The notes: generated by a model from the letters alone, not told the origin. Numbered from the stretch's first letter, positions 37,201 to 50,043 are shown. The stretch is DNA of 64,000 nt from Sedimentisphaera sp050251615 (GCA_050251615.1 JBFWMM010000005.1:1-64000), one strand, 5' to 3'. Made by a program: numbers and translations.

Positions 37201-40200
37201 GGGACACAGAGGCAAGCGGTTTTGCCACCAGCTCCGGCGGGACAGGCCTCACCACCGCCGATATGCAGAGGGCTCAAAGCTTTGCTGAAGCGGGGTTCGT
37301 TGATACAATCTGGAGCCTTGCAGATGGCAGATACCCCGTCTTTGCATATCAAAACAACCAGAATACGATCGTGCCTTACATCTGCGGCCTTTCCCGCGCT
37401 GATGCAGAGGCAGAGCTGGCAGGGGCCGGCTTTACAGTTGGCACGGTTATCACGGTTAACAGCTGGCAGGTTCCGGCAGGCTCAGCCCTTGGAGTTAACG
37501 CACAGCCGAACAACTTTACAGACTCTTCAGCACCCCTTGAGCTTTATATTTCAGCCGGAGATGGCGGTGCAGATGGCTCGGTGGCAAATCCATATCCGAT
37601 CGGATGTATGGCTGATATGTTGGCGATAGACTCACTCATCACCGTTATAGCGGACGCCTCGGACGTGATAACCGGCAGCTTCGTTATGACGAGAGATTTG
37701 TACGTTGATAATTCACTTGCCAGAAGAACATCGTTCATTTCGCAGGCTGATGATACTTACTTTACCGGCTCATTTGACGGCGCGGGACACTCCATAACAG
37801 GATTTGCCGCTGCAGATAGAACTAACGACTATATCGGTGTATTTTCGAAAATTGGCTCCGGAGGTTTTGTTGAAAATCTGGCTGTAGTCAACGCATCAAT
37901 TTCCGTAAACGATTGCGCAGGCGCGTTGTGCGGGGTAAATCGTGGCACAATAGCAAAATGCCACAGCTCAGGTAGTATAACGGGAAACAGTATGACAGGC
38001 GGCCTTGTCGGCAGGAACTACGGCCTTGTGCGAGATTCCCATTCGATTGTTTTTGTAACAGCAACCGGCTCTTACGCTGGCGGACTTATCGGCCATAACG
38101 ACGGTACGGTATCAGACTGCGTTGCAAGCGGGGCCGTAAAATCGAGCGCCGGAGAAGTGGGCGGCCTTGTCGGCAGGAACTCTTACGGAATCATCTCGGG
38201 AAGCTGTGCAACGGGCAGCATCTCCGGAAACGGTAGCGTTGGTGGGCTTTGCGGTTACAACCGCTACAGCCTCGTTACGAGCTGCTTTGCAAAAGGCGAT
38301 GCGGTCAACAGCGGCGGCAACACAGGCGGCCTCATCGGCTACAACTACGAGGCAAGGGTATATAACAGCTACTCGACAGGCGCCGTTTCCGGCAGCTCTA
38401 ACATTGGCGGGCTGATTGGCACAAATTCATACACATTAGTCCTCAACAGCTTCTGGGATACCGAGACCAGCGGCATAGCCACGAGCCAGGGGGGCAGAGG
38501 CCTTACCACCGCCCAGATGCAGGCTTCTGAGATTTACCTCAGCTACGCATGGCAGCAGGCGAACCTCGGCAACGGTTCACGCGGCTGGGTGTTCAAGGCG
38601 AACGACTACCCGACCTTTGCGTATCTGGCTGACAATGTGAGCGAGGTGCCCGATGTGCGCGGGATGAGCGCAGCAGAAGCTGCGGCGGCTCTCGAAAGCA
38701 AAAGCTTTACCGCCGGCACAGTTCATGAGGTCGCAAGTTGGCAGTACCCCAGCGGAGCGGTAGCCGGCGTGGATGCATCCATCGGCGGCTGCGTCCTTTC
38801 CGGCCAGACGATAGATATATACGTATCAACAGGAGCGGGCGCAGCGGACGGCTCGCAGGCGGCTCCATATCTTATCGCATCTCAGGAAGACCTTGAAGCA
38901 ATCAACTCCCTCGTAACGGTTGTGGAAGGGGCCGATGATGTAATCGAAGGCTTCTTCTCCGTCCAGAGAAATATATTCTTCGACAGTTATGAGCCGTATC
39001 AGAGCGGCGTAATATCAAATGCGGATGCGGTCTGGTTCACCGGCACATTTGATGGAAATGATTACAGTATTATAAACCTCAATGTTGCTCACAAAACCAA
39101 CGACAATATCGGCTTGTTCACGCGCATAGGAACGGGCGGAACGGTCAAGAATGTCAGCATGGAAGGTGCCTCTGTTGAAACAGAGCATAACTCAGCAATT
39201 CTCTGCGGCTACAATAACGGACTTATATTGAACAGCAACGTTTCCGGTTCGGTCGTCGGCTACTCACATACAGGCGGCATCTGCGGCCGGAATGAGAATG
39301 GCACGATTGAAGATTGCCGCAGCGATGCGAGAATTTCGAGCTACAATTACAGCGGTGGTCTTGCAGGTACGAACAAGGAAATAATCACAAACTGCGTCGC
39401 AACGGGAAGCGTCAGGGGAATAGGCGACAGGATGGGAGGTCTCGTTGGAAGCAACGAATACGGTAATATCTCAGGCAGTTGTGCAAGCGGTAACGTGATT
39501 ACAGGTAATAATGAAATCGGCGGCCTCACAGGACGCAACTACTACAGCACCGTTTCCAATTGTTACGCCAGAGGCAATGTAAACGGAGCAAGCTATGTAG
39601 GCGGTTTCAACGGATACAGCTATGAGTCAACAACTACAAACTGCTACTCTACCGGCGTTCCAACGGGAACGGGCAGCTATATAGGCGGCCTGATCGGGTT
39701 TAGAAGCTATGCCTCGACACCTGGCTGCTTCTGGGATGTTGATACATCGGGCATTACAGCAAGCGCAGGCGGTACAGGTAAAACGACAGCCGAATTGACC
39801 GCCGAAACCACGTTTATCGATGCCGGCTGGGACTTCCTCAATGTGTGGATTATGTCGGAAGCAGGTTCTGAATTCGGCGGCTACCCGAAATTTACGTATC
39901 AGGGGCTCGTGGTAACATTCAATGTCGGCAGCAACGGTACGATTGTAAGCGGAGATGCCGTGCAGGAGCTTGCGCCCGGAGAAAGCGCGGTCGCGCCGAC
40001 AGTCGTTGCGAATCCCGGCTTCATTTTCACCGGTTGGGACAAGAGCTTTGATAATATCACATCAAGCACGACAGTCAACGCGGTTTACAGCACGATTACA
40101 TTTACCGTAACCTTCCTTAACGGCGAATTCGGCGCCATTACAGCGGGCGATGCGACGCAGACAGTGGAATACGGAGCAGACGCTGCCTCTCCTGCCGTTA

Positions 40201-43200
40201 CGGCAGATCCCGGATATGCGTTTGTCGGCTGGGATAAGAGCCTCGACAACATCACCGCAGACACAACGATAACCGCGCAGTACCTGCCAGCTTACAGCGT
40301 TACATTCCTGCCCGGAGCTCACGGCGAAATCACCGCCGGTTCCACCGAGCAGCTTATCGTGATCGGCAATGACGCCATCGCGCCGACGGTAACGCCGGAA
40401 GTTGCGTACAACTTTACCGGCTGGGATGTTGACTTCACTGATGTTACGCAGAATCTCACTGTTACAGCCCAGTACACCATCAAGACGTTCACTGTAACAT
40501 TCAACCTTGCAGGCCACGGCGAGGTGTCTTACGGCAGTGCCGTGCAGACAGTAGAATACGGCGCCGATGCCGTCGCGCCCATAGTATCGGACGACCCTGG
40601 CTATACGTTCCTCGGTTGGGATGTTGAGTTTACCGGCATAACAAGCAACCTTACCGTAACCGCGCAGTATGAGGCGGCTCTCTATACCGTAACGTTCCTG
40701 CCGGGCGCTCACGGCGCGATTACAGCCGGCGAAACGACCCAGCAGCTCACCTACGGCCAGGCCGCAACCGCTCCTACGGTCGTTGCGAACACTGGATACG
40801 TCTTTACCGGCTGGGATATTGGCATAAGCTATATCAGCGCCAACACCACTGCCACCGCGCAGTACAGAGTTCAGACATTCACCGTAACATTCGTTGCGGG
40901 AGCTAACGGCTCTATTACGAGCGGCAGCGCCGTTCAGACGGTAGATTACGGCGCCGCGGCAACCGCGCCTGTGGTAACCGCAAAGCCGCAATACACATTC
41001 ACCGGCTGGGATTCGGAGTTCGGCGAGATATACGCAAATACAACCGTAAACGCACTCTACTCAACTGCGCCTCTGCCCGACCTTGTCGCCGAAGTTATAA
41101 ACGTACCGGCAAGTATGGTTCAGGGCGACAGCGTAAGTCTGTCCTGGAGCGTGTCAAATATCGGCTCGCTCACGGCAACAGCAGGCTGGAACAGCGCCGT
41201 TTATATATCCAACGACCCGCTTATCGGCGCCGATACCTACATTGCAGGCATCCGCTCGAATTTCGAGCTTGCTCCATCGTCCCGACAGACCGTAACGCAG
41301 ACAATCACGATACCGGCAAGCGTATCGTGTGAATCCGCGGTCTGGTTTGTTGTGAAGGTGGACTCGAACAATGAGATTGCGGAAATCGCAGGCGAGCAGC
41401 CCAATGCGGCCATCGCTTCAAGCAGTACATCCGTTGCCGGTGGCCTTGCGCTGAAACTTCCCGTAACGAGTGTAGCTGAGAATACCGCCTCGCCGAGCCT
41501 GCGCTGCATAATCAGCAGAACAGGCTCCTTCGCGGCCACTCTCACTCTCAGCGCGACATCATCAATGCCCGAGGAGATTTCGGTACCGGAAACTGTAACC
41601 ATCGCGGCAGGCCAGAGTAGCGCGGCGTTCTACGCCAAGGTGCTTGATGACAGCCTGCTTGACGGCGACCACAATATAACGATAGAGCTGGCCGCTGCCG
41701 GCTTCTCGTCCGCAAGCGGGGTTCTCACGGTCGAAGACAACGAGCTGCCAACGCTCAGTATCGTTCTCGCGCAGGCCGAGGCGAGCGAGGGGGATGTTGT
41801 GGATGCCGCCGTAACAACCGACTATATCTCGGACGTTCCCGTGACGGTAAATCTGCTCTCCGCTTCCGCTTCGCAGTGTATTCTGCCGGCTCAGGTGGTA
41901 CTGCCCGCAGGCTCTGATTCCGTAGCGTTTGTAGTAACCGTAATAGACGATTCCATTGCCGAGGCGAACGCGGCAGTTGAGATAAGGGCAAGCAGCGCGG
42001 GGTACAACTCCGCGATTGATCAGCTCGTAATCAACGATGACGATGTGCCCGGAGTGGCGCTGAGCTTCAGCCCCGCCGAGATTTCCGAGGGCGCGGGCCT
42101 TAACGCCTGTATGGCAACCCTCACCCGTACCGACAATATCGGCGGCACAATACAGGTTGCTCTCACTGCATCAGTTGCGGATTCGGTATTCATACCGACC
42201 GGAGCCACACTCTACGAAGGCCGCAATTCGGTTACCTTCTCCATTGGAGCGATAAATAATTCCACCGTGGACGGCAGCAGGGATGTAATCATAAGCGGAA
42301 GCGTGCTTGTAAGCTCGTGCGGTTGCGGGCTCAACCCGTCAAACGGGGTGCCGATTTCCGCCACGCTTACCATCCTCGATGATGACGGCCCGACTTTAAC
42401 CGTACTCGCCCAGCCGGCAACGATGCCAGAGGGCAAGGCGCAAGCCGGATTTATCACAATCTCGCACAATACAACGCTCACCGAAGACCTGCCGGTAACG
42501 ATTTCTTACGACAGGCCCGATGAGGTCTTCATTACGGAGAATGTTGTTATACCGGCGGGTGAAGCAAGCATTCAGGTTCCCGTGGAAACGCTCAATGACG
42601 AGCAGGAAGACGGCAGCCAGATGGTTTCGGTTTATGTTGACGCAGACGGCTACAGCTCCGGCACGACATGGCTTCTCGTGAGCGACAGAAATCTGCCTGA
42701 TATCGCAATCGACAACCTGCAAGTACCTTCGAGCGTGGTTGCGGGCGAAGAATTTGAAATCAGCTTCGACATTACAAACATCGGCTTCTGGAACGCCTAT
42801 TCCGGTTTGCCGGTAAAGGTTTACTATTCGCTGAATAATACGGTGAGCAAGAATAATATGCTCTTCGAGTTTGAGACGCAGCAGATTATCCCGATGGACA
42901 GCGATCTGCCCAAAACGGTTACTGTTACCGCGCCGGACATAGCCAACGACTACAAGATTATTGTTGTTGCCGATCCTGACGGGCTTGTTCGTGAGCTGAA
43001 TGAAGCGAACAACAGCGCTTATTCAGAGATGCTGAACGTGAATCCCGCTTATACTGCAATCGCCAATACCGATACAGAAATAGCCCTCAATACGGATGTT
43101 ATCCCGATCTACGGCAGCACCCTCTTGCCGGACGGAGAGACCGCGGCGGCGAATGTTGATGTTGATATTTACGTGATAGTGGACGGCTCGCGGAGAGTTG

Positions 43201-46200
43201 TAACCACGACAACAGATGCAAGCGGCAATTTCGCCGCGAGCTTCATCCCGTTGCCGACAGAATCCGGGCACTACATTATCGGCGCTTGCTACCCGGCAAT
43301 GGGTTCGGTTGTCGAGCAGGATGCGTTTGATATCCTCGGCTTCGAGCGCACGGACAGAAGCTATATCACATGGGATATGACTGTGGGGCAGGTGAGAACA
43401 GCAGGTATTCAGCTTCACAACAGGAGCCTTGTTGACCTGAGCGGTTTCACCGTGGAGACGATAGGCGCGCCCGCTGAATGTGGCCTCGAGTTCTACGCGC
43501 CTGAAGTAATTCAGGGCGGTGGCTATGCAACGCTGAGCTACACAATCTCAGCCGATGACGTGAGCGAAGGCGATAACTTCATCAAGTTCACCGTCCGCAT
43601 CACATCCGCAGAGGGTGCGAGCCTCGATATCCCGATGTGGTTCTATTCCGAGAGCTTGCAGGCTCTGCTCAAAGCCACCCCGGCAACTCTCGACTCAACC
43701 ATGAACAGAAACATTCCTCGTCTGGTACAGTTTGACATTGTCAACGAGGGTGCCGGAGACAGCGGCCTTGTTACCGTTGACATCCCGAACGTGAGCTGGA
43801 TGAGGCTTGTGAGCAACAGGCAGATTGCTTCGCTGGCAAGCAAAGAAAGCGCAACGGTTATCCTTGAGCTCTACGCAGATGAAAGTGTTCCGTTCAATGC
43901 GCCGCTCAGCGGCTCTATTGCGGTCAACAGTGAGAATGCGAACTACCTGCCCGTACCGTTCAGATTTGAGGCGGTATCCGATGAAACCGGCGGCCTGCTG
44001 ATTGATGTGCTTGATGAATACAGCTACTACGCCGAAGGTCTGCCGCATGTGGAAGGCGCGGGGGTTAAGGTCAAGAATCCTTATACCGGCGCTCTCATCG
44101 CACAGGGCAAAACCGGCGCAGACGGCACATGGCTCGTTGAAGAGCTTGCGCAGGGTAGCTATACGGTTATCGTTTCTGCGCCCGAGCATTCGGGATGGCA
44201 GAACGTCGTTGATGTGCTCCCCGGCCGCGTTACGGAGAAAGAGGTCTTCCTCCAGTATCAGGCCATTACGTACAGCTGGGATGTCGTGCCGACACAGATC
44301 GAGGATCAGTATGAAGTTGAGCTGATCGCTAAATTCGAGACGAACGTCCCCGCGCCCGTTATTACGGTTGAGGCGCCGAGCGAGCTGCCGCAGCTTGGAG
44401 ACGGTGAATCGTTCATTTTCAATGTAGTTGTGGCTAATCACGGCCTTATCAATGGCGAGAACGCTCAGCTCGAACTGCCTGTCGTTGACACATACTCATT
44501 CGAGCCGATCAGTAACAACTGGAGCACTCTGCCAGCTCAAAGCAGCATTGTAGTGCCCGTCAAAATGTCGAGGTCCGTTCCGGAGATCCAGTCGATGGGC
44601 GCCGAGCAGGCTCTGCCCTGTACAATGGCAATCTATGCCCTCGCCGAATACTACTGCGGGCCGGAGGCTAAGAAAGCCGTTTCGCAGTCGAACAACATCC
44701 GCTTTCTCGGCCATATCTGTGATATAATATCCGTGATAACCTCCGGCGGCGGCTCAACCACATCCGAGCCTTCCAGAGGAGGAGGTGTTTCAACGGGCGA
44801 TGCAGGCGGCGGCTCAATACCGACTGTTTCCAAGAACGTTGACTGCATAACCGCAATAAAATGTATCGACTCACTGCTTGGCGTGGCGGCACCTCCGCTT
44901 ATCAGCTCTTCCGCTACAGCTTACGGCGCCTTGAACAGCATTGCAAACGGTGGCAGCAGAGCCTCCGCGGGCTATTCCATCGCCCGCCAGCTCATTCCCG
45001 GTACGGGCTGGGTTGATGTGACGAGGGAGTGCTTCAAGGTATCGATTCCCGTGAATGAACCACTCGCGAGTGCTGATGCGGTGCTTTCGGATATTGATGA
45101 AAGCAGGGAGTCAACAATGCTCTTTTTCGAGGGGCTTATGGCTATCAGAGACGCGCAGCGTTATATGATTGGCCTTGATGCCATCGAGGATGACCTGCTC
45201 AACGGCTACCTTGAGCTGTTCCTTGCTGAGGCAGATTCGAACAATCCTGTTATACCGCAGACAACGACACAGGTTCTTGAGGATTATGTGGTTCTTTCGG
45301 AGGCAGTAAACACTGATGATGTTGCGTATTCCGTGGAGCGCTGGAACAGAAGCGTGGCATACTGGGCGCTTGGATACGACAGCGTCGCGGACGTTCCGGC
45401 GGGCGAAAATACCGATTTTGTCGAGCCGAACGTGCTCATAAATATCCTTGCGAAACTTGATGAAGTGGAGCAGACTGCCGTTTCAAGAGGATTCACAGGC
45501 ACCGCTGAGATGGTCGAAGCGGACAACGCCTATATGACGCAGTACGTCTCAGATAATCAGGGCTCCGTGTGCGCGTCTGTATCGATTAGGATAAACCAGA
45601 CGGTAACAATGACGCGTGAGGCGTTTGAAGGAACGCTCACTCTCTTCAACGGCCATAAAACCGAGGATATGCAGGATATTCAGCTTGATCTGTTGATTAC
45701 CGACGAGAATGATTTTGACTGCACCGACCTGTTTGAGATCTCTACAGAGTCTCTCGACACGGTAACGGCTATTGACGGTACAGGTAGCCTTTCACCGAAT
45801 AGTGAAGGCACCGCTACGATTCTGTTTATTCCCGAGCGCCTCGCCGCTCCAACGCATTCGGTGAACTACCGCTTCGGCGGCACTCTCTCCTACCTCGACC
45901 CGTTCACGGCTACGAGGGTTGAGATTGACCTGTTCCCCGTAACGCTTGAAGTCAAGCCGAGCCCGCTGGTTGACCTGCACTACTTCCTGCAACGCGATGT
46001 CTATGGCGACGACGCGATGACTTTGGATGTAGTTGAGCCGATTCTACCTGCGGAGATGTCTATTCTTGTTCATAACAAGGGCTACGGCGTAGCTCGGAAC
46101 TTCCGTATAGATTCCGCTCAACCCGAGATGTTCGAGAACGACAAAGGGCTCCTGATAGACTTTGCTCTTCTCGATTACGACCTCGCGGGCGTTGCCCTTA

Positions 46201-49200
46201 ACGGCCTGCCGGCGCAGGGGGGCTTGAGCCAGATACAGCTGGGCGACATACAGCCGCAAAGCACGGCTATTGCGCAGTGGTGGCTCACATCAACGCTCCA
46301 GGGCCATTTTATCGGCATGGATGCAAGCTTTACGCACCTCAACAGTTCCGGTAATCCGGACATTTGCCTGATGGATACAGTCGAGCTGCACGAGCTGATA
46401 AAGAGCGTTCAGGCTGATGATGACAGCCTGCCCGACTTCCTTGTAACCGAATTTGACGCGCAGGACAGGCCCGACACAATCTACTTCTCCGATGGGGGTG
46501 TTGCCGATGTATTTGTCGCAAACGCCGTTTCAGACAGCTTGCCATCGGGGCAGAATCCCGCGATTACGGTTTCTGTTACCGCAGATTCCGCCGGATGGGC
46601 TTACGCATCTCTGCCTGATCCGGGTGCCGGCAAGTACAGGATTATTAGAGTGCTCCGCGCGGACAGCAGTGTTGTGCCGGCTGAGAACGTATGGCTGACA
46701 GACCGCACGCTTCCAGACGGCGCAGACCCTGTCTATGAGAACACATTACACATCTTCGAGGGCTTCGAGACAGCGGGAACCGAGGTTCTAACGCTTGAAC
46801 TTCAGGCTGTTGACGAAGACCCGCCGGCGGTGCTTGAATTCACGGGCATCGCAAACGGAGGCGTGTATGTGGAGATGGACGAGTTTGATTTGGTCTTTAC
46901 CGAAGAGATTGACCCTGCTTCATTCACGACCGCCGATATCTCAATGCGCTATCAGGGCGAGCTGATGGCCGCCGATACCGCGACCATTACACAGATGGAC
47001 GCCGTTAGATATCGCATTGGCAACCTGACAAGCCTTGATATGGGCGATGGCTTCTACTCACTTACCGTTCAGACTACCGGCATTACCGATGTGTATGGCA
47101 ACCCTGGTGCGGCAGGCAAGAATATTACTTGGATTCTCGCCTCCACTGAACCTGCGGTAAGCCAGCTTACGGGAATAGAAGAAGGAGATTTCGTCAGCGG
47201 AATCGATTCTGTCGAAGTGATATTCACCGTACAGATACTCGATAGCTCCTTCAATCCCGACGACCTGCTCATAAACGGCGCTACCGCTACGGGCCTCAGC
47301 ATTGCCTCGGTGGATGAAAACAGCCTTGTCTTTGAGATTACCGGATTTGAGAATTACCTCACCGCCGATGGCCGATACACCTTTGCCATAGATACGACCG
47401 GCATCAGAAATACGACAGGCGAATATGGAAGTACGCTTTACGAAGTGAACTTCGACCTTGATACGGCAAGCCCTGTCCTCACGGTGTTCGAGAAGGTGAT
47501 TCCACCGGCCGCTCTTGCGGGCGAATACAACGTCAGCATAGCTTTCGATGAACCTCTGGCCAATACGACAATCGACTGGAGCGATTTCAGCCTGTTTGTG
47601 AATTCTGTTCTCGTAACAGACCTCACCGCGGGCGCAATAACAAAGACGGCAGCTAACAGCTTTGTTATCACGGGTCTCAATAAGCTCACCGCGGGCGGCG
47701 CGAGCATTGAGCTTGTCTTTGATGCAGGTAATATTGCGGATCTTGCCGGCAATTTGAGCGCAGATTCCAACGCTATCAGCTGGACAACCGGCCTCACAGT
47801 AACCTTCGTTGCGGGCGAGCACGGCCAGATCACCGCCGGCGATGCCGTGCAGTATGTAGATTACGGCTCAGCGGCAACCGCGCCGACAATTACACCGCTC
47901 GTTGCGTACAACTTTATCGGCTGGGATGTTGCCTTCGACAGCGTAACAAGCGACCTGACGGTTACGGCGCAGTATGCGATTAAGACGTTTACCGTAACGT
48001 TCGTTGCGGGAGCAAACGGCGCAATTACATCAGGCGATGCCGTACAGGCGGTTGAGTATGGCGGCTCTGCGGCCGCCCCGACGATAACGGCGAATGCCGC
48101 GCACAACTTTACTGGTTGGGATGCTGCGTTTGACAGCGTAACAAGCGACCTGACGGTTACGGCGCAGTATGCGATTAAGACGTTTACCGTAACGTTCGTT
48201 GCGGGAGCAAACGGCGCAATTACATCAGGCGATGCCGTACAGNNNNNNNNNNNNNNNNNNNNNNNNNNNNNNNNNNNNNNNNNNNNNNNNNNNNNNNNNN
48301 NNNNNNNNNNNNNNNNNNNNNNNNNNNNNNNNNNNNNNNNNNTTGGGATGCTGCGTTTGACAGCGTAACAAGCGACCTGACGGTTACGGCGCAGTATGCG
48401 ATTAAGACGTTTACCGTAACGTTCGTTGCGGGAGCAAACGGCGCAATTACATCAGGCGATGCCGTACAGGCGGTTGAGTATGGCGGCTCTGCGGCCGCCC
48501 CGACGATAACGGCGAATGCCGCGCACAACTTTACTGGTTGGGATGCTGCGTTTGACAGCGTAACAAGCGACCTGACGGTTACGGCGCAGTATGCGATTAA
48601 GACGTTTACCGTAACGTTCGTTGCGGGAGCAAACGGCGCAATTACATCAGGCGATGCCGTACAGACGGTTGAGTATGGCGGCTCTGCAACAGCTCCGACC
48701 GTCATAGCGAATGCCGGCTATTACGTAATGGGATGGGATAAAGACTTCTCGTCCGTTACTGAAGACATCACCGTAACGAGCATTTACCGCACAAGGTTTA
48801 ACGGCGCCGCCGGCACCTATGCAGACCCGCTAATCATCGTATTGAGAGAAGAGCTCGAGTACGTTTCGGCAAATATAGAGCTATGGGATAAGCATATCGC
48901 CCTTGGCGCAGACATCGATATGCTCGAATCGGATATAGCCCCGATAGGCATTCAGGAAATGCCGTTTGCCGGCGTATTCAACGGGCGCGGCCACTTCATC
49001 GAGAACCTGTTCATCTCTGACACGCTTGATGCGATGAATGCGGAAAAGGCAGGCTTGTTCGGCGTAATCGGTGAGAGCGGAGAAGTGAAGAATCTCGGGC
49101 TGTTGGATGCCGAGATATTCAGCCTCAGTGCGTTTGCCGATGCGGCTGTTATCGCCGGCGAAAACAGAGGCTTAATCAGCGCCTGCTTCGCCCACGGCTA

Positions 49201-49741
49201 CTGCGATAACCTCGGCTACACAACCGCCGGCATCGCAGGCTACAATCTCGGCGAAATAGTCAACTGCTACTCCATTGCCAACTGCACAGGCGAGCTGTTT
49301 GTCGGCGGCATCGCCGGCGAAAACGCAGGCACAATCAAAGACTGCTACAATGCCGCACCGCTGTTTGGAGATGCCTCGTCGCTTGTCGATGAGATTTGCC
49401 CGCTAAGCAGGGGAACAATCTCAAGATGTGCAAGCTTCTCCGACCCGCAAAACCGACCGCTTCTCAGCGAGCTTGGCTGGGATACTGCTGGCAATTCTGG
49501 TGATGGTCTGATGGATATCTGGTTTATGATGGCGCCCGAAGAGCTGCCGATGTTGTTCTGGCAGGCGGCTCGCGGCGATGCCAACTGCGACGATGTGATT
49601 GACATCTCCGATGTTATGGCCATCGCAAGCCGGTGGGTTGAGTCTGAAGCGAATGTTGAAGATGTGAGGCTCATCGGCGATATCAACCTCGACGGTACCG
49701 TTGACCTTGAAGACTTCGCGATACTGGCGCTTGCCTGGTAA
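31263..49741 (+). CDS. giant secreted GLUG/PASTA-like/InlB-repeat multidomain protein with dockerin-like end
   Basis: A single gene once the gap at 48243-48342 is resolved: removing 227 surplus bases joins the frames and gives about 6,083 residues. Order: signal peptide (1-20, MCKTRFVLALVLLASMPLMA); seven GLUG blocks separated by six PASTA-like units (to about 2,880); six InlB/Flg_new-type repeats (2,882-3,266); CARDB-like (3,269-3,395); about four Calx-beta-like modules (to 3,810); a second CARDB-like (3,812-3,930); about 1,250 less clear residues with a carboxypeptidase-regulatory-like sandwich near 4,250-4,330; three SbsA-type Ig-like modules (5,184-5,510); InlB repeats again; a last GLUG block; and a two-EF-hand dockerin-like C-terminus (DANCDDVIDISD, DINLDGTVDLED). 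No LPXTG or membrane anchor is seen. ATG 31263 is preferred to GTG 31248 because of its ribosome site. A surface adhesin or glycan-binding scaffold is an inference. Confidence 0.85.
31340..39905 (+). repeat. super-repeat of GLUG blocks and PASTA-like units, period about 1.25 kb
   Basis: Six PASTA-like units open with a V/M-P-x-V/I-x-G/D-L/M-S/G-x-x-x-A pattern at about 32355, 33617, 34866, 36117, 37368 and 38643, giving spacings of about 1262, 1249, 1251, 1251 and 1275 bases. Each is followed by SWQ-x-P-x-G-x-A/V-x-G-V, then YVSTGAG-x-ADGS-x-x-x-PYPIA and a GLUG block rich in GGL-I/V-G-x-N and C-Y-A/S-T-G motifs ending in FWDTETSG-like residues. The copies are diverged in DNA but constant in length, so the whole 415-425-residue unit was amplified. 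Confidence 0.85.
47794..48797 (+). repeat. near-identical 195-bp tandem repeats (InlB/Flg_new-type, 65 residues)
   Basis: Units start at about 47794, 47986 and 48181 before the gap and at 48603 after it, spaced 195 bp. Each encodes a TFTVTFVAGANGAITSGDAV ... GWDAAFDSVTSDLTVTAQYA repeat. At least two copies are identical in DNA over more than 127 bases. The 100-N gap (48243-48342) lies inside, with 48116-48242 identical to 48343-48469. Because copies are identical, the true copy number is not determined by this assembly. Confidence 0.9.
48243..48342. other. assembly gap (100 N) inside the giant gene
   Basis: Flanked by identical 127-bp sequences. The frame before the gap (codons at positions divisible by 3) and after it (remainder 2) differ by exactly the shift produced by the 227 surplus bases, so the stop at 48366-48368 seen in the upstream frame is not real. 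Confidence 0.9.
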
Positions 49742-49768
49742 GCTGAAAGTAGAATAATAAGGCATAAG

Positions 49769-49795
49769 GAGCCCTGCTTACCCTGTGGCTCTGTT
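49769..49795 (+). terminator. weak terminator-like hairpin after the giant gene
   Basis: Stem GAGCC (49769-49773) with GGCTC (49787-49791) followed by TGTTT. The stem is short and the T tract broken, so this is only a candidate. Confidence 0.35.
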
Positions 49796-49811
49796 TGCCG
49801 GTGCGAATTTA

Positions 49812-50043
49812 CCGGCATTGGTGGGCGTTCAATAAAACAGCGGAGGCGCGCAAGCGCCCCGAAATCGAAAGTTATAACCGCCTGCGTTCTTCGCATTGCT
49901 TGCGCAATGGCGCTGTTTGCCGGTCCACCATTACGGATTGATATATCGCTCCGCATGAGCATAGTAGAGACGCAAAATCTTGCGTCTCTACAGGTGTTTG
50001 GTTTCACCGGCATTGGTGGGCGTTTGCGTGGTATTTTTTTCGC
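49812..50043. repeat. dispersed intergenic repeat, copy B, with an inserted palindrome
   Basis: It shares blocks with 22801-22983 in the same order. Relative to copy A it has about 80 extra bases between the GGCGCTGTTTGC block and the GGTTTCACCGGCATTGG block; the extra part carries the perfect palindrome at 49965-49990. The rest of the 703-bp noncoding stretch (to 50444) holds a second such palindrome and another small inverted repeat GCGCGA-N5-TCGCGC near 50202-50218; no gene is supported. Confidence 0.7.
49965..49990. repeat. REP-like palindrome 1
   Basis: TAGAGACGCAA (49965-49975), loop AATC, TTGCGTCTCTA (49980-49990): an 11-bp perfect stem. Nearly the same element recurs at 50102-50125. 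Confidence 0.75.

Noticed and set aside
31340..39905. CRISPR-like or other DNA repeat array
   Set aside because: The periodicity is that of protein modules (GLUG and PASTA-like) in an open reading frame; no short identical repeats with unique spacers exist.
48366..48368. Stop codon ending the giant gene just after the gap
   Set aside because: It is seen only if 100 N is taken as real length; the correct frame after the overlap is open to 49741.
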